Origin: Selaginella moellendorffii
Taxonomy: Eukaryota; Streptophyta; Lycopodiopsida; Selaginellales; Selaginellaceae
Direction of reading: 5' to 3'
DNA: 64,000 bases
Assembly: GCF_000143415.4 (NCBI RefSeq)
Contig: NW_003314278.1
Coordinates: 512,371-576,370, forward strand
Shown piece after piece: positions 44,522 through 54,363 of the stretch (positions are counted from its first letter, which is position 1; every line of letters starts with the position of its first letter). Both the position numbers and the translations under genes were made by a program. Under the pieces are notes generated by a model. It saw only the letters and a list, made by a program, of their open reading frames with translations. It did not search any database and was not told the origin of the DNA.

Positions 44522-46210
44522 TTATAACAAGAATCTAGAATCTTTTGCTAAATTCGAATTTAAATTCTTGGCGCGGGAGATTGGGGCTATGGAGCTTCTA
44601 ATCGTCGTCGATACGAGGACGTAAGGTCCATGCCTGTCGGCCTTAGACTCGAGCAGGAATTTCGCTAATCGATCCACTCGATCGACATCCCTGTAGATCT
44701 TGCAAGCGCCAAGGAGAATTCCCCATTCCGTGGCATCGGGCAAGAAGGGCATTGCTTTGATCAGCTCCTCCGCCTCATCAAGCTTCCCAGCGCGGCTGAG
44801 GAGATCCACAATGCAGCCGTAGTGATCCCTCTCCGCAACTATACTGTGATCGTACGTCATGGATACGAAGTGATCCCGAGCCAGGATCAAGACTCCAATG
44901 TGTATACAAGCCCCCAAAACGCTCATGAATGTCAGCGCGTCGGGCATAAATCCCTCCATGATCATCGCGGAGAGAAGGTTCAAAGCTTGGAATGCATGGC
45001 CATTCTCCGCAAAGGCGCCCAAGAGAATGTTCCACGATATAAAGTTTCGTTCTGGCAAGGCACTAAAGTATTGCCTCGTTTCCTCCAAATACCCTTTGCA
45101 AGAAAATGCGGTTAAGACAGCGTTCCACGACACAAGATTATTCCCTGGCATCTTGTCAAAGATGTCTTTACATTCTTCTAAACAGCCCTGGACGGCAAAT
45201 CCAGAAAGGATGGTGTTCCAAGACACTATGCTTAGATCTGGCATTTTGTGGAATATACCTTTTGCGTTTTCCAAATCCCCTACCTCGGCAAATGCTGCTA
45301 ACATTGCATTCCACGAGACATTTGTTCGCTGGGGCATCTTGTCAAAATAGTTTTTTGCAGCGTTGATCTCCGAAGCTTGGGCATGAGCGGTGATCATAGC
45401 CGTCCAAGAGGTCACATCGGGAACTTTAGCAAAGATCTCCTTTGCCTTCTCAAGATTCCCTGCCCGAGCATATCCTGCCAATAGAGAACTCCACGTAAAA
45501 GAATCTTTCTCGGGCATGGAGCTTAGCAAATCCAGCATGGCAGCAATATTCCCGTCCTGGGAATATCCAGCAAGCAAAGAGTTCCACGCAACGAGGTCTA
45601 CCAGGGGCATTCTGGAAAATAATCCCCGTGCCTGCTCTAGATGCCCATGCTGGGTATATGCCGCTAGAATCGCCGTCCACGATACCACGTTTCTTTCTGG
45701 CATGGAATCGAACGCGTGCCTCGATGACGCGAGATGCCCGCCCTGGGCATATACTGTGATGAGGGCAGTCCAAGATACCACGCTCCACTGGGGCATTCGG
45801 TCGAATAGAGCCCTAGCGACGGCCATCGAGAGGAAGCCACTGTTTGCGTAGCCTGTGAGGATCGTGTTCCAGTGCACGACGTCGCGGATTCCATCCGGCA
45901 TTGCATCAAAGATGTGCCTGGCATCATCGAGCTGCTGCTGCTGGGCGTAGATCGAGATCATAATGCTCCAGGAGAAGCGGTTCTTGGAATGAATCTTGCG
46001 GAAGAAGAGCTCCTCGGCATCGCACACGCTGCCGCATTTGCCATACATCTGGAGCAGCAGATTGGCGAGGTATTTGTCCTGCTCCAGGCCGATGGATGCG
46101 ATCTGGGAGTGGAGGAGCCGGCCCTGCGCTAGATCGCGCGCGGCGGTGCATCGCTTGAGCAGCTGGAGCAGCGATTCTCTCAGGCATTCTGATGATTTAT
46201 TACTTAGCAT
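44522..46210 (-). CDS. Intact PPR protein, 562 residues
   Basis: Single-exon gene for an organelle RNA-binding pentatricopeptide protein. Residues 11-45 give the usual start (LLQLLKRCTAARDLAQGRLL). From about residue 75 to 440 there are about a dozen tandem motifs near 31 residues long, such as VVSWTALITVYAQGGHLASS and NLVSWNAVLTAFSCKGYLEE, each beginning with x-x-S/D-W-x-x-M/I/L. Short S-type repeats in a row are typical of Selaginella-like PLS proteins. The last third has a longer motif (PDALTFMSVLGACIHIGVLI) and an E-like part (WGILLGACKIYRDVDRVDRL), but no DYW domain. Start chosen at the first Met after an upstream stop. Such proteins usually specify organelle RNA editing or processing sites; the target is unknown. 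Confidence 0.9.
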   Translation of the reverse strand: MLSNKSSECLRESLLQLLKRCTAARDLAQGRLLHSQIASIGLEQDKYLANLLLQMYGKCGSVCDAEELFFRKIHSKNRFSWSIMISIYAQQQQLDDARHIFDAMPDGIRDVVHWNTILTGYANSGFLSMAVARALFDRMPQWSVVSWTALITVYAQGGHLASSRHAFDSMPERNVVSWTAILAAYTQHGHLEQARGLFSRMPLVDLVAWNSLLAGYSQDGNIAAMLDLLSSMPEKDSFTWSSLLAGYARAGNLEKAKEIFAKVPDVTSWTAMITAHAQASEINAAKNYFDKMPQRTNVSWNAMLAAFAEVGDLENAKGIFHKMPDLSIVSWNTILSGFAVQGCLEECKDIFDKMPGNNLVSWNAVLTAFSCKGYLEETRQYFSALPERNFISWNILLGAFAENGHAFQALNLLSAMIMEGFMPDALTFMSVLGACIHIGVLILARDHFVSMTYDHSIVAERDHYGCIVDLLSRAGKLDEAEELIKAMPFLPDATEWGILLGACKIYRDVDRVDRLAKFLLESKADRHGPYVLVSTTIRSSIAPISRAKNLNSNLAKDSRFLL

Positions 46211-46214
46211 TCAG

Positions 46215-47400
46215 GCATCTTGGGAAATTGGAGTCTAGGGTTTTGGCGTCCTTGATAAGAAATGCTATCAAACAATGATGATTGAAGCCCCTGAGATGTA
46301 ACGTGCACCATCTTGTAGTGGAGCCTAATGCTCTTGCTGCAAGATCATGTTCCTTCTGAAACATTACTATTTGTTTTCAAATTTTCTCAGAAGTATAATG
46401 CTTAGAAGAATATTTTGTTATCTCCAACGTATTAAATATAAAATACTCACTTATATTTGCGATCTAAATCTAAAATTTTAATTGCAAAGCTTCAATAATG
46501 CTGATTTTATTAAAAAAATAAATATTTAAAACACAAATATTTGTTTGTATTTATTTTTATTGTCCATCAAATTCTGAGTAAATTTTATTAGTAATGTGAT
46601 TATATTTTATTGATTTAAAAAACATTCAAGGGAGAGTGAAAAACAAATATCAAGTTTTTACAAGTTTTTATATATTACTTTAAGCAAAAAAAGTAAGTTA
46701 ATTTTAGTTTTATTAATCTACATTAGAAAATCAATATTAAATTTTATACTATTATGAAATAATTTACAGATAATTCTGGATAAAATATAAATAAAATAAA
46801 TCTATATTTAAAATATTATTAAAGCTATATAAAAATACAATATGTGTGAAGTAAACATTATTCTGGCAAGTGTTTGAATTTTTTAATTATAGAGTCCACA
46901 AACCCTAAAATATGATAACTATTTTTTGTTATAGTCAATGTATCCTCCTAGCATCAAGAAATAGATGTTGGTGACATCAAACAAATAATAAAGGTTAGAA
47001 TCTAGGAGACATTAGGAATTTTGCCTTCTATGATTTCAATGTTTTGACCAATGTGATCTTGTGATTGCCTTTGATGATTTGACAAAATAGGAGGTATTTA
47101 TTAAGTTGTTCTAGTCATCCACATGTACTATAGTCTTATAGTGGATATGTTTATAGTTATTCACCCATACCACAGTCCCACGGTGGATACTAGTCTATAC
47201 AATAGAAGGATTGGTAGATTTAATGTAGAAATGGAGTTGCTAGTCTACACAATGGAAAAATTAGTAAATTTACTGTAGAAATAGAGTTGTTAATCCATAA
47301 TTAATAAGGATATTAACATCTTTAAAAAGGGAGTGTTGTAAATAGCCATTAAGAGCTCTTTCATCAAACTAGTTTAAGGGGGAGTGAATGTAACACCTAC
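46215..47400. other. AT-rich intergenic stretch
   Basis: No open frame of note. A roughly 50-bp tandem duplication occurs at 47,189-47,290 (TAGTCTATACAATAGAAGGA-like twice). The AGAGCTCTTTCATCAAACTA text at 47,350 resembles AAGGGCTTTCTCATCAAATA at 731, suggesting another dispersed family. Confidence 0.4.
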
Positions 47401-47810
47401 TCGACTGCGTTCCAAGGTGATTGCAAAGGAGAGATGCAGGTTGCACCGATACTGGACAGGATGCTACGGAACCTTGGCCGCTTTACAAGGCCCCGCTAAC
47501 TTGAAAAGGAGCCCCGTCATCGCCATCTGACAAAAAAGTGGACTTTGTGCTCCAGTATGGAAGACAGGCGACCTAGGTTGACACGCAAAACCTTCCCAAC
47601 TCTGAGAATCTTTGGACTCTTCAACAAATGACCTGCTGATAAACCTCAGTCTGCGAGCAATTCTTCTCCGAGGCACCATTCGGATTGGAAGATGTACGTG
47701 TACACTAAACGCTACACGCTTCGTGGCCTGCGGCTCAAGGTGACGTTGGATTTCAAACGCAACGCGGGCGTCGAGAATCTCTACCAGCCAGCTATGTACG
47801 CCATACGGTG
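47401..47810 (+). pseudogene. Inverted partial copy of the unknown gene at 56.5-59.1 kb
   Basis: The plus strand here matches the minus strand of 58,530-58,930 closely: GTTCCAAGGTGATTGCAAAG, GGACAGGATGCTACGGAACC and CGCTACACGCTTCGTGGCCT all recur. The coding text (GEMQVAPILDRMLR, LRLKVTLDFKRNAGVENLYQ) is the same but frames are broken. This copy keeps about 100 bases between the CCTTCCCA and TACGTGTACACTAAACGC blocks that the other copy has lost, so the two inform each other. It begins and ends abruptly. Confidence 0.75.
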
Positions 47811-48104
47811 GCAGGAGGAGGAGGAGGAGGAATGTCGAGCGGCATGACAAGGATACAAGAGGCGGCGGTGGTGGAGATGAACTTGGTGGGGAGAAAAGTG
47901 ATAATCAAACACGAGATCCAGGAACTGAGGACGATGTGGACTAGTTACTTTGGTCTCTTTACTTTTGTGTGTTTTACTTGTACAAAATGCAAACAAAGTC
48001 TTCATCATCTTCAAACACTTCATCATTCCCCCCGACATCATCCATCAGATCATCCCGCCCCTCGTCTTCAGTCTCCTCGCTAAGGTGATTAAAAGAAAAT
48101 GAAG

Positions 48105-48185
48105 AAAATCAAGGTCGGATTCAAACCTGCACGGGCAAGCCCACATGATTTCTAGTCATGTCCCCCTTGGCTGCTAGTTCTGAAG
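48105..48185 (-). tRNA. tRNA-Ser(AGA) fragment, degenerate
   Basis: The minus strand has GACATGACTAGAAATCATGT followed by GGGCTTGCCCG and CAGGTTTGAATCC. The anticodon stem CATGA/TCATG pairs fully around the loop CTAGAAA with anticodon AGA (plus-strand 48,151-48,153). GGGC-TT-GCCC is the long variable arm that marks a class II serine tRNA. The T loop TTTGAAT is present but its stem is mismatched. The D arm is shortened and the acceptor ends do not pair. So it is a pseudogene or a tRNA-derived SINE head rather than a working tRNA. Confidence 0.7.
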
Positions 48186-48391
48186 ATCAAGAAGAATGAA
48201 GAGGACGGATTCTTCAATTCTTGTAAATATTATTGCATTTTGAAAAGCAAATTATTTTCTAGCTTAAACAACCAATATGTTTAGAATAATCTAATGTCCA
48301 CCATGCTCTGCTTGGATATGTTGTCAAGTAGCTTACCAGTTTACAATTATCTTCAACTGTAATATAAGTTAAAAGTAAACAATTTGGTTTG

Positions 48392-48976
48392 TCATAACAA
48401 ATACATATTCGGAGACCATAATACATTTCGTTTAAAAGTATATAACACTAAATTTCCATCATTTTGCAGATCTAAAAAACACTCTCCAAAATATTCATTA
48501 TTTGAAGAGAAACCAGCACTTAAAGTAGTCAAAGTAATATCACAATTTTCAGAATATCTGAAAACTATATTTATATTTTCTAAATAATTTAATGGTTTCA
48601 AATGAGTTACTAATATATATCGAATAAGATAATTATTAGACATAATTCTACATTCACTAGAAAGTGCTTGCAATAAATCATTTATTACCTTTTTAATTAT
48701 TTCATTTATTAATTTTTGGAGAGAACCACCTAAAACTGGTCTTCTAGTTAAAATTCCTGTAGAATAATATGGAGTACTTCCAGCTAAATGTTAAATTCTT
48801 ATAACACCACCTCCTCTATCAATATCTATTAAATTAGTATCAACAAAATTTTGTGGATAAGGATGAGATTCATGTAATTTTAGTGCAAGTCTTTTAATGT
48901 GACCTAAAATTATATTAATATCTTCCTCAGTAAGTGAATTAGTTTTACCCCAATCTATATTTATTTTATCAAACAC
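48392..48976 (-). pseudogene. AT-rich ORF with lectin-like tail
   Basis: One minus-strand frame of about 194 codons broken by a single TAA at 48,791. The first part (MFDKINIDWGKTNSLTEEDI) and the middle (GILTRRPVLGGSLQKLINEI) are unrecognised. The tail reads FLDLQNDGNLVLYTFKR, then VLWSPN, which is the wording of the bulb-type mannose-binding lectin fold (QxDGNLVxY...W). Only about one lectin subdomain is present, without the full triplet of binding sites. Codon use is extremely A/T-rich, unlike the PPR and lipase genes nearby. The start is uncertain because the sequence before it runs into a repeated stretch. Confidence 0.45.
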
Positions 48977-49495
48977 AATTCCATAATGTATAATAAAAAT
49001 TAAAAGAACTTAAATTATAGACATTAAAAATAAAATTTAAATAAAATTTAAGTTAATTTTATATATAGAAAAAATAAAAAATTGAATAACTTTTTTAATT
49101 ATGATTTATATTAATTTAGAACTTTGCAATTGTAACTTAGAAGCCACTAGCTATATGAGAGATTTAATATATATATATATATATACATATACATACATAC
49201 ATACATATATACATATATACATAATAATTTGATATAGCCTAGACTTGAGTAATATTATTTTTATTTTTAAAAAAATATATAAAGTTTTACCAATGTATTA
49301 CACCATTCATGTTTAGATAGCATGGCTAATGTTCACTATTCAATCCATTTCTCTAAAAACCAAATGTTGTTCAACAGTCATCAGGAACATTTATCAAATG
49401 TCCTCTATTTCTTTAACTTCTAACTCTATAATATTTTTCCACTCCAAGATTGCCACTTGTGCAAGGAGTGCTTCCAAGTTGATGCAACAAGCAGT
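48955..49495 (+). repeat. AT-rich direct repeat, left copy
   Basis: Shares text in order with 54,364-55,238: CCATAATGTATAAT, TTTTTTAATTATGAT, AAGCCACTAGCTATATGAGA, TATAGCCTAGACTTGAG, TCACTATTCAATCCATTTCT and CTTTCCACTCCAAGATTGCC up to GATGCAACAAGCAGTCCA. The right copy has an extra MITE inside. The two copies bracket the lipase, deformylase and KAS block. An unrecognised minus-strand frame of 90 codons (49,666-49,394, MHNGILCMETGLLLVKVQAW) spans its right end. Confidence 0.8.
49170..49224 (+). repeat. AT and ACAT microsatellite
   Basis: A run of TA dinucleotides that turns into CATA tetranucleotides (ATACATACATACATACATAT). It is absent from the matching place in the right copy of the AT-rich repeat, so it has grown since the duplication. 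Confidence 0.9.
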
Positions 49496-49760
49496 CCAAG
49501 CCACACAGTCATGCCACCATCCTTTGTTGAACTCAATAGAGTTGATCATCAATGCTTTGTCTATGGTTCCTTTCTGTGTGGTAAGGATAAATTGCATGGT
49601 TTCATTCCATGCTTGCACTTTCACCAGTAATAGCCCTGTCTCCATACAGAGAATTCCATTGTGCATTCAGTTTTGAAGGCAATGTAATTGTGTTCATTTT
49701 TTATATTTTCTGAAGGACACCATGTGTACGTTTTATTTGACATGTACGAAGTTGCGATGC

Positions 49761-51668
49761 TTACTGGGATTTATCCCACTCCGTGTTTTGCAGGCACGCC
49801 GGATCGAGATGGTCGGGCCCCAGCCTGACGCAGTTGATGTAATTCACCAAGCTGTGCCCGGCGATCCCAGGCACAAGCAAGCCTGCAATCCTTCCCAGTG
49901 GACAACCTCGTCTCACTAAACTCCGTGCCGTATCTATAGCTCATGAAGAAGCTCTGGACGAGCTCGAACAGCGCGTAAAGCCGGGACAGCACCACGTAAA
50001 CCGGGGAGAGGAAATTGGGAAATGGCTCGTCCGGAAGGATCTGGGCAGAACGTTAATATGGATCCTACACAGAGAGCAGTGTCTCGAAGTAAAGTACCTG
50101 GAGGGTGTAGTTGTAAGTGAAGTAGCAGCAATTCCCGAAATGCTTGAAGCCAAACAAAGAGTTGTCGAAGGGAACTCGAGCTACCATGTCGTTATTGTAG
50201 ACAACTCTAAAGTACCTCATGGTTGGCTTGTTTAAGCTGGTGTCCATGAAGGACGCAAAGCTCTTGTCTCCAACGCGGGGCTGGCTAGAGCGCCGCGAGC
50301 CTCCTGGCATCGTCGTCCTCGGTGTTGTAAAAGACTCGATTCTCTTCCCGGTTGTAGAAGAGCATGGCGGTGAAGAGCGTCGCCAGAGCGCCGCCGAGGC
50401 TGTGACCGGTGATGTAGAGCTTTGCGTTTCTGTGGTTCCGGAGGATGGTGACGAGCTCCGCGCTGATGTGGTCGTATGCGAGCAGCTTCGTCTCATCGCT
50501 GAGGACAAAGTCGGGTAATCCAGATGTTGGAGTCTGTGGCAACGGAGTCCTCGAGTTCTCGTAGATGTTCTGCTTCAACCTCTGGAAGCTTTGCATCCTG
50601 GTCCTGTCGCCCAGGCCCAGTGCTTCGAGGAATCCGAGATGGACACGGCCGAGCTGCGGGAGCTCGTACCAGGAGAAATCCAAGTCTGTGCACCAGTCGT
50701 ATGCATTGAAGGCTTCCGTTCCCCGGAAGGCAAGAACGATGGCTCCGGCATCAGTTTCCCGGTCCGCGAAGATGAATGCTTGAGTCGAGTTTTTTTTCTG
50801 AAACTCTGTAGCATGAAAGGGTGAGGAACGTCAGATGAAACTGGATAGCGACCTCTTACCGTTCCAACAGTTGTAAGTTCCTAGTAGATGCATCTGCAAA
50901 GGAGAAGCTGATGGAGTCAGAGGTTGTGCAAGGCTTGGACTTACCTTCCAATTCTGATTCACGACAAATTCGATGAACTTCGGGTTCTCATACGAAACCT
51001 TAGACGCCAGAGCACAAACATCTGCTACCGCTTTGGAGTCTGGACATGAAAGACACAGACGCTGAGACGAAGGGGCTTGGAGGAGGCTGATTCTTGGTTC
51101 CATGTGGCCGTTGAAAGTTAGGTAGCTCTCCGAATCCTCGGAAGGATCAACAAGCGCTGGAAGAACAGCACACAATTAAAAGTCAACACCGTGAAATCAA
51201 TTCTAGTTACCTTGTGGATCCATCGAAAGAGTATACAAGGTCCTGAGAATTCCTCCATTGGATGCACAAAGGTTAATTGCCTTCTCCACCCATCTTCCAA
51301 AGTGCTTCAGCGGTTGAGAGACAGACCTCATGCTCCAGAGCATAAACGGAGAAAATCTCGCTCTCCAATCCAAGTTCACACTCCCGACTTCCAAAGAATG
51401 CGAGTAGTGTGCTACGAGATAGCATCTATCATCTGCGACACGAGTGCCCATACTGGAAAAAGCCTCACAATGTCGAAGTTCAAGAGCGAAGAGAAGAATA
51501 AGAGGATAGCTTTAAAACATGAAATTCTGACTTACCACAACTCCTCATCAAAAAGAGGATTTTATAGAGTGCTAAGTCTTCTGGAAACAACCCGGCAACC
51601 GCGGAAACTTCAATCCCGCACGTATCCTCCTGCAAGTTTTTGCAAAAACACGAGATTAGCGCCCACAC
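49761..51668 (-). pseudogene. Class 3 (oil-body type) lipase gene, broken
   Basis: Resembles plant OBL1-type triacylglycerol lipases, which act on oil bodies. Minus-strand exons: up to 51,536 (FPEDLALYKILFLMRSC), 51,432-51,211 (FSPFMLWSMRSVSQPLKHFG), 51,156-50,945 (VADVCALASKVSYENPKFIE), 50,893-50,860 (HLLGTYNCWN), 50,805-50,098 and from 50,040. Introns of 51-57 bp (and one of 103) have GT-AG ends and keep frame. The long exon has VLAFRGTEAFNAYDWCTDLD and the nucleophile elbow ITGHSLGGALATLF. About 8 bases are missing near 50,290, between LARRLA-type text and QPRVGDKSFASFMD, which shifts the frame. A second shift lies near 49,900 before RIAGLLVPGIAGHSLVNYIN. The lesions should remove the C-terminal catalytic part. 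Confidence 0.8.
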
Positions 51669-51699
51669 TGTGTACTTTGCCTGCTAGCCTTCCACGCCG

Positions 51700-52620
51700 A
51701 TCTCAACGTCCTGGCCGTCGTCTAGTTGCTTCTCCCGATTCTGGACGCTGATCTTTCGGAACTTTTCTGCCACCTCTGTTGTTGCGTTTGAATTCCTGAG
51801 TCGCAACTCGGCCTTCCCTGTGTTGATACACCTGCTTTCCCGGACATATCCTCATTTTCGCGCCTCCGTGATAAACATCCGGAAGACTCGGACCACTTCC
51901 TCGCCCGGAGCGCTGCACTTTCTTTCTGCCGCAACGTTGCTCCAGTATCTTGCGTGAATTAAAGCACCTGGAGAATAACGAAGACGTCCCAAAGGTCCGA
52001 GAGATGGGACTTCCAAACTCTCTCTCCTTAAGACCAAATTCTGACCGGTAATCTGACCAAAATCTGCTGAAGTGCTCGAGCCAATAGAAAGGTCATCATC
52101 TGGACTGCTAAACCTACATCTGTCAACCCGTGATGGCCACAACTCTTCCTCGGAACTGCATTGCGTCAGCCTTGCTGCTATAAACCGTTGTCGGGTATGA
52201 AAGAACTTCTGAAGTTCTTTCATACCTGAATCAGGAAAACAAGAGCTCCTCCTTGGGCTTCTCGAGAGAGGCAACACAAAAGGCCCGCCCAATGGAGCTT
52301 CACTTAGCTGGCCATGTTTCTTCTTCACACTTCTTCTGGCCTTTTTCACCGATGTAGTTTTGGAGGCAATCAGTGCTCTTAACCAGGATGATATGAAGGT
52401 CGGCCATATGATGGCCCATATCGCTTTCAGATGGTAGTTCGTGTGGCGCGGGATCGTCGACAGCAACTCTGAAAAAATATCACACAAGAAAAGAAAAGGA
52501 GAAAAGGTTCAGCTTCCAGCCATCTTCTACGATGGAAATAAAAGCAAGGCACTCACCACTCGGTTGGATTCGCTTTTAGGCTTATTGATCTTCGCCAGCT
52601 GAAATTTCTGTTAAGTTGAA
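51700..52620 (-). CDS. Unrecognised multi-exon gene
   Basis: The minus strand has a good acceptor (TATTTTTTCAG at about 52,474) opening into a frame of about 205 codons to 51,852. It reads ELLSTIPRHTNYHLKAIWAI and IWPTFISSWLRALIASKTTS, then a basic stretch (SVKKARRSVKKKHGQ), then a Ser/Arg-rich part. A possible upstream exon lies at 52,610-52,540, between TTTCAG and GTGAGTGCC, but frame joining is uncertain. It is followed by a frame in 51,918-51,703 with many charged residues. The hydrophobic stretch near the start might be a membrane segment. I do not recognise a family. It lies between the broken lipase and deformylase genes on the same strand and may also be decayed. Confidence 0.35.
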
Positions 52621-52751
52621 AACGGAGTGTAATCGAACCGAGCATCTTCGCAGGAGACGAGCGGAATCAAACTTGACAGTTTGTCTTTAACCGACTCGGG
52701 ACGAGGCGTCCCCAGATTCTCCAAACAAAGCCGACATGAGGGCACATACAA

Positions 52752-53615
52752 CTATGGAATCTCTGCAGGCAAAAGTACCAAAAGTTCTTGTCCAATTGAG
52801 TTCAGTGATTTTGGAGTCATCTGGTCGATGTAAAGGACACCCTGTGCGAACAAATACCACGGCCACCTTGATGTTTCCACAGAAAAAACAACAAACGAGA
52901 CATTACCTCCAGGTGATCATACTCATGTCGGAAAATTCCAGCAGTCCAGCCCCTGAAGGCGGTACCAAATTTCTTCCCGTTGATGTCTTGAGCTTTCAAC
53001 TCGGATCGATATCGGTCTCTGGAAACAAAGACGCAAGCTATAAAAGAGAATCTCTATGTATAAAGGAATAGTAGGCTTGAGCGCCGTAAAAAGGTACAGC
53101 TTCTCGCTCTTTCCCAAACTTGACAATCATTGGATTCACGAAAACGTACTCTTTGCCTTTGCCTCTTTCGCCCTCGGGATTAAAGACCATGAGCCTGGCA
53201 TTGACGCCTACTTGTGGAGCGGACAAGCCTACTCCATCTCTCCTGGCAAAAATGAAAAGAAAGACAAGAAAACAAGGCATGCCAACGTTGGACAGTGATG
53301 AAATTCGCAAGGAACATACCTGTACGTCACGTCCAGCATAAGCTTCTTGACCTTATCATCGAAGGAACTGATGCGGATGTTCCTCGCGCGGAGCTTGGGA
53401 TCGGCATACAAGACAATGCTGAGATTGGAATTGAATTCCTCAGGGCCAGCTGCGAGGAAACAAGAAAATCAGGAGACAAGAACCCTATACCACGCAATCT
53501 CACCGCTCGCCGCAAGATCGGTGAGTTCTTCATGCAATGCATGCGCTTTTCCTTGGAAATTTCGGGCTTTTGATCGATCCCCACTGCGAGGCCGCGCTAG
53601 AAAATGCCGTGCCAT
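52752..53615 (-). pseudogene. PDF1B: Peptide deformylase (PDF1B-type) gene, broken
   Basis: Organelle peptide deformylase removes the formyl group from new chloroplast and mitochondrial proteins. Minus-strand exons: 53,615-53,504, 53,449-53,320 (GPEEFNSNLSIVLYADPKLR, then DDKVKKLMLDVTYR), from 53,242 (RDGVGLSAPQVGVNARLMVF, motif 1), about 53,020-52,907 (QDINGKKFGTAFRGWTAG, FRHEYDHLE, metal motif 3) and 52,841-52,752 (GVLYIDQMTPKSLNSIGQEL, stop). The middle motif 2 (EGCLS with the metal-binding Cys) cannot be found in any frame between 53,100 and 53,020. A 1-nt insertion separates ERPISIRV-type text from the KAQDINGKKF frame. Both lesions abolish the enzyme. The start is uncertain because the frame is open further upstream. 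Confidence 0.8.
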
Positions 53616-54352
53616 GGCGTCGGCGGCCACCGATGCGGCTCCAAAGCGCGAGACCGATCCGAAGAAGGGAATGGGACTCGTCTCGCTGTTTGGAAACGAT
53701 GTGGACACGTACTACGACAAGCTCCTGGATGGGCAGAGTGGAGTCGGGCTGATCGATCGCTTCGATGCCTCCCCGTGACCTACCAAGTTTGCGGCACAGA
53801 TTCGTGACTTCTCGGCGAAAGGCTACATTGATGGCAAGAACGATCGCCGGCTGGATGACTGCCTTAGGTACGGAATCGTTGGTGGTAAGAGAGCTCTGGA
53901 GCACGCTGATCTTGGACGAGACAAGCTCGACAAGGTAGCAAACCTCTCTCTTTTGTTCTTGTTTTCTAAAGGAGCAATTTTATTTACCAGGTTGACAAGC
54001 AAAGAGTGGGCGTACTCATTGGCTCCGGAATGGGAGGGCTCCCAGTTTTCTCTGATGGAGTCCAGTCGCTGATCGAGAAGGAATATAGACGGATCACTCC
54101 GTTTTTCATTCCTTACTCGATTACCAACATGGCGTCGGCATTGCTGACTATAGAGCTGGGACTTACGGGACCAAACTACTCGATTTCTACTGCCTGTGCC
54201 ACCTCGAATTACTGCTCTATGCGGCAGCAAACTCTATTCGTAGAGGTGAAGCTGACATGATGGTGGTCATTCCAGTCAGCTTGGGTGGCTTTGTAACTCA
54301 GATCCACAGACTGCGTAGAGGCCATGGGACAAAGGCCGAGAAGGATTTGTGA
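53614..54352 (+). pseudogene. KAS1: 3-ketoacyl-ACP synthase I (KAS I) gene, broken and truncated
   Basis: KAS I elongates fatty acids in plastids. The frame reads APKRETDPKKGMGLVSLFGN, then DKLLDGQSGVGLIDRFDAS; about five residues usual between DPKK and GMGL are missing. A TGA at 53,776 interrupts before PTKFAAQIRDFSAKGYIDGK. A 56-bp intron (53,935-53,990) is normal. Exon 2 has VGVLIGSGMGGLPVFSDGVQ, PFFIPYSITNMASALLTIEL and the active-site cysteine region STACATSNYC. A 1-nt change then shifts the frame to YAAANSIRRGEADMMV, followed by IPVSLGGFVTQIH with the GGTEAA-type segment deleted. The gene stops at 54,352, so the two catalytic histidines and the last half are absent. Confidence 0.85.
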
Positions 54353-54363
54353 TGGCTTTGAGT

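Noticed and set aside
45390-45851. Plus-strand ORF of 153 codons opposite the PPR gene
   Set aside because: It is the antisense shadow of the tandem PPR motifs.
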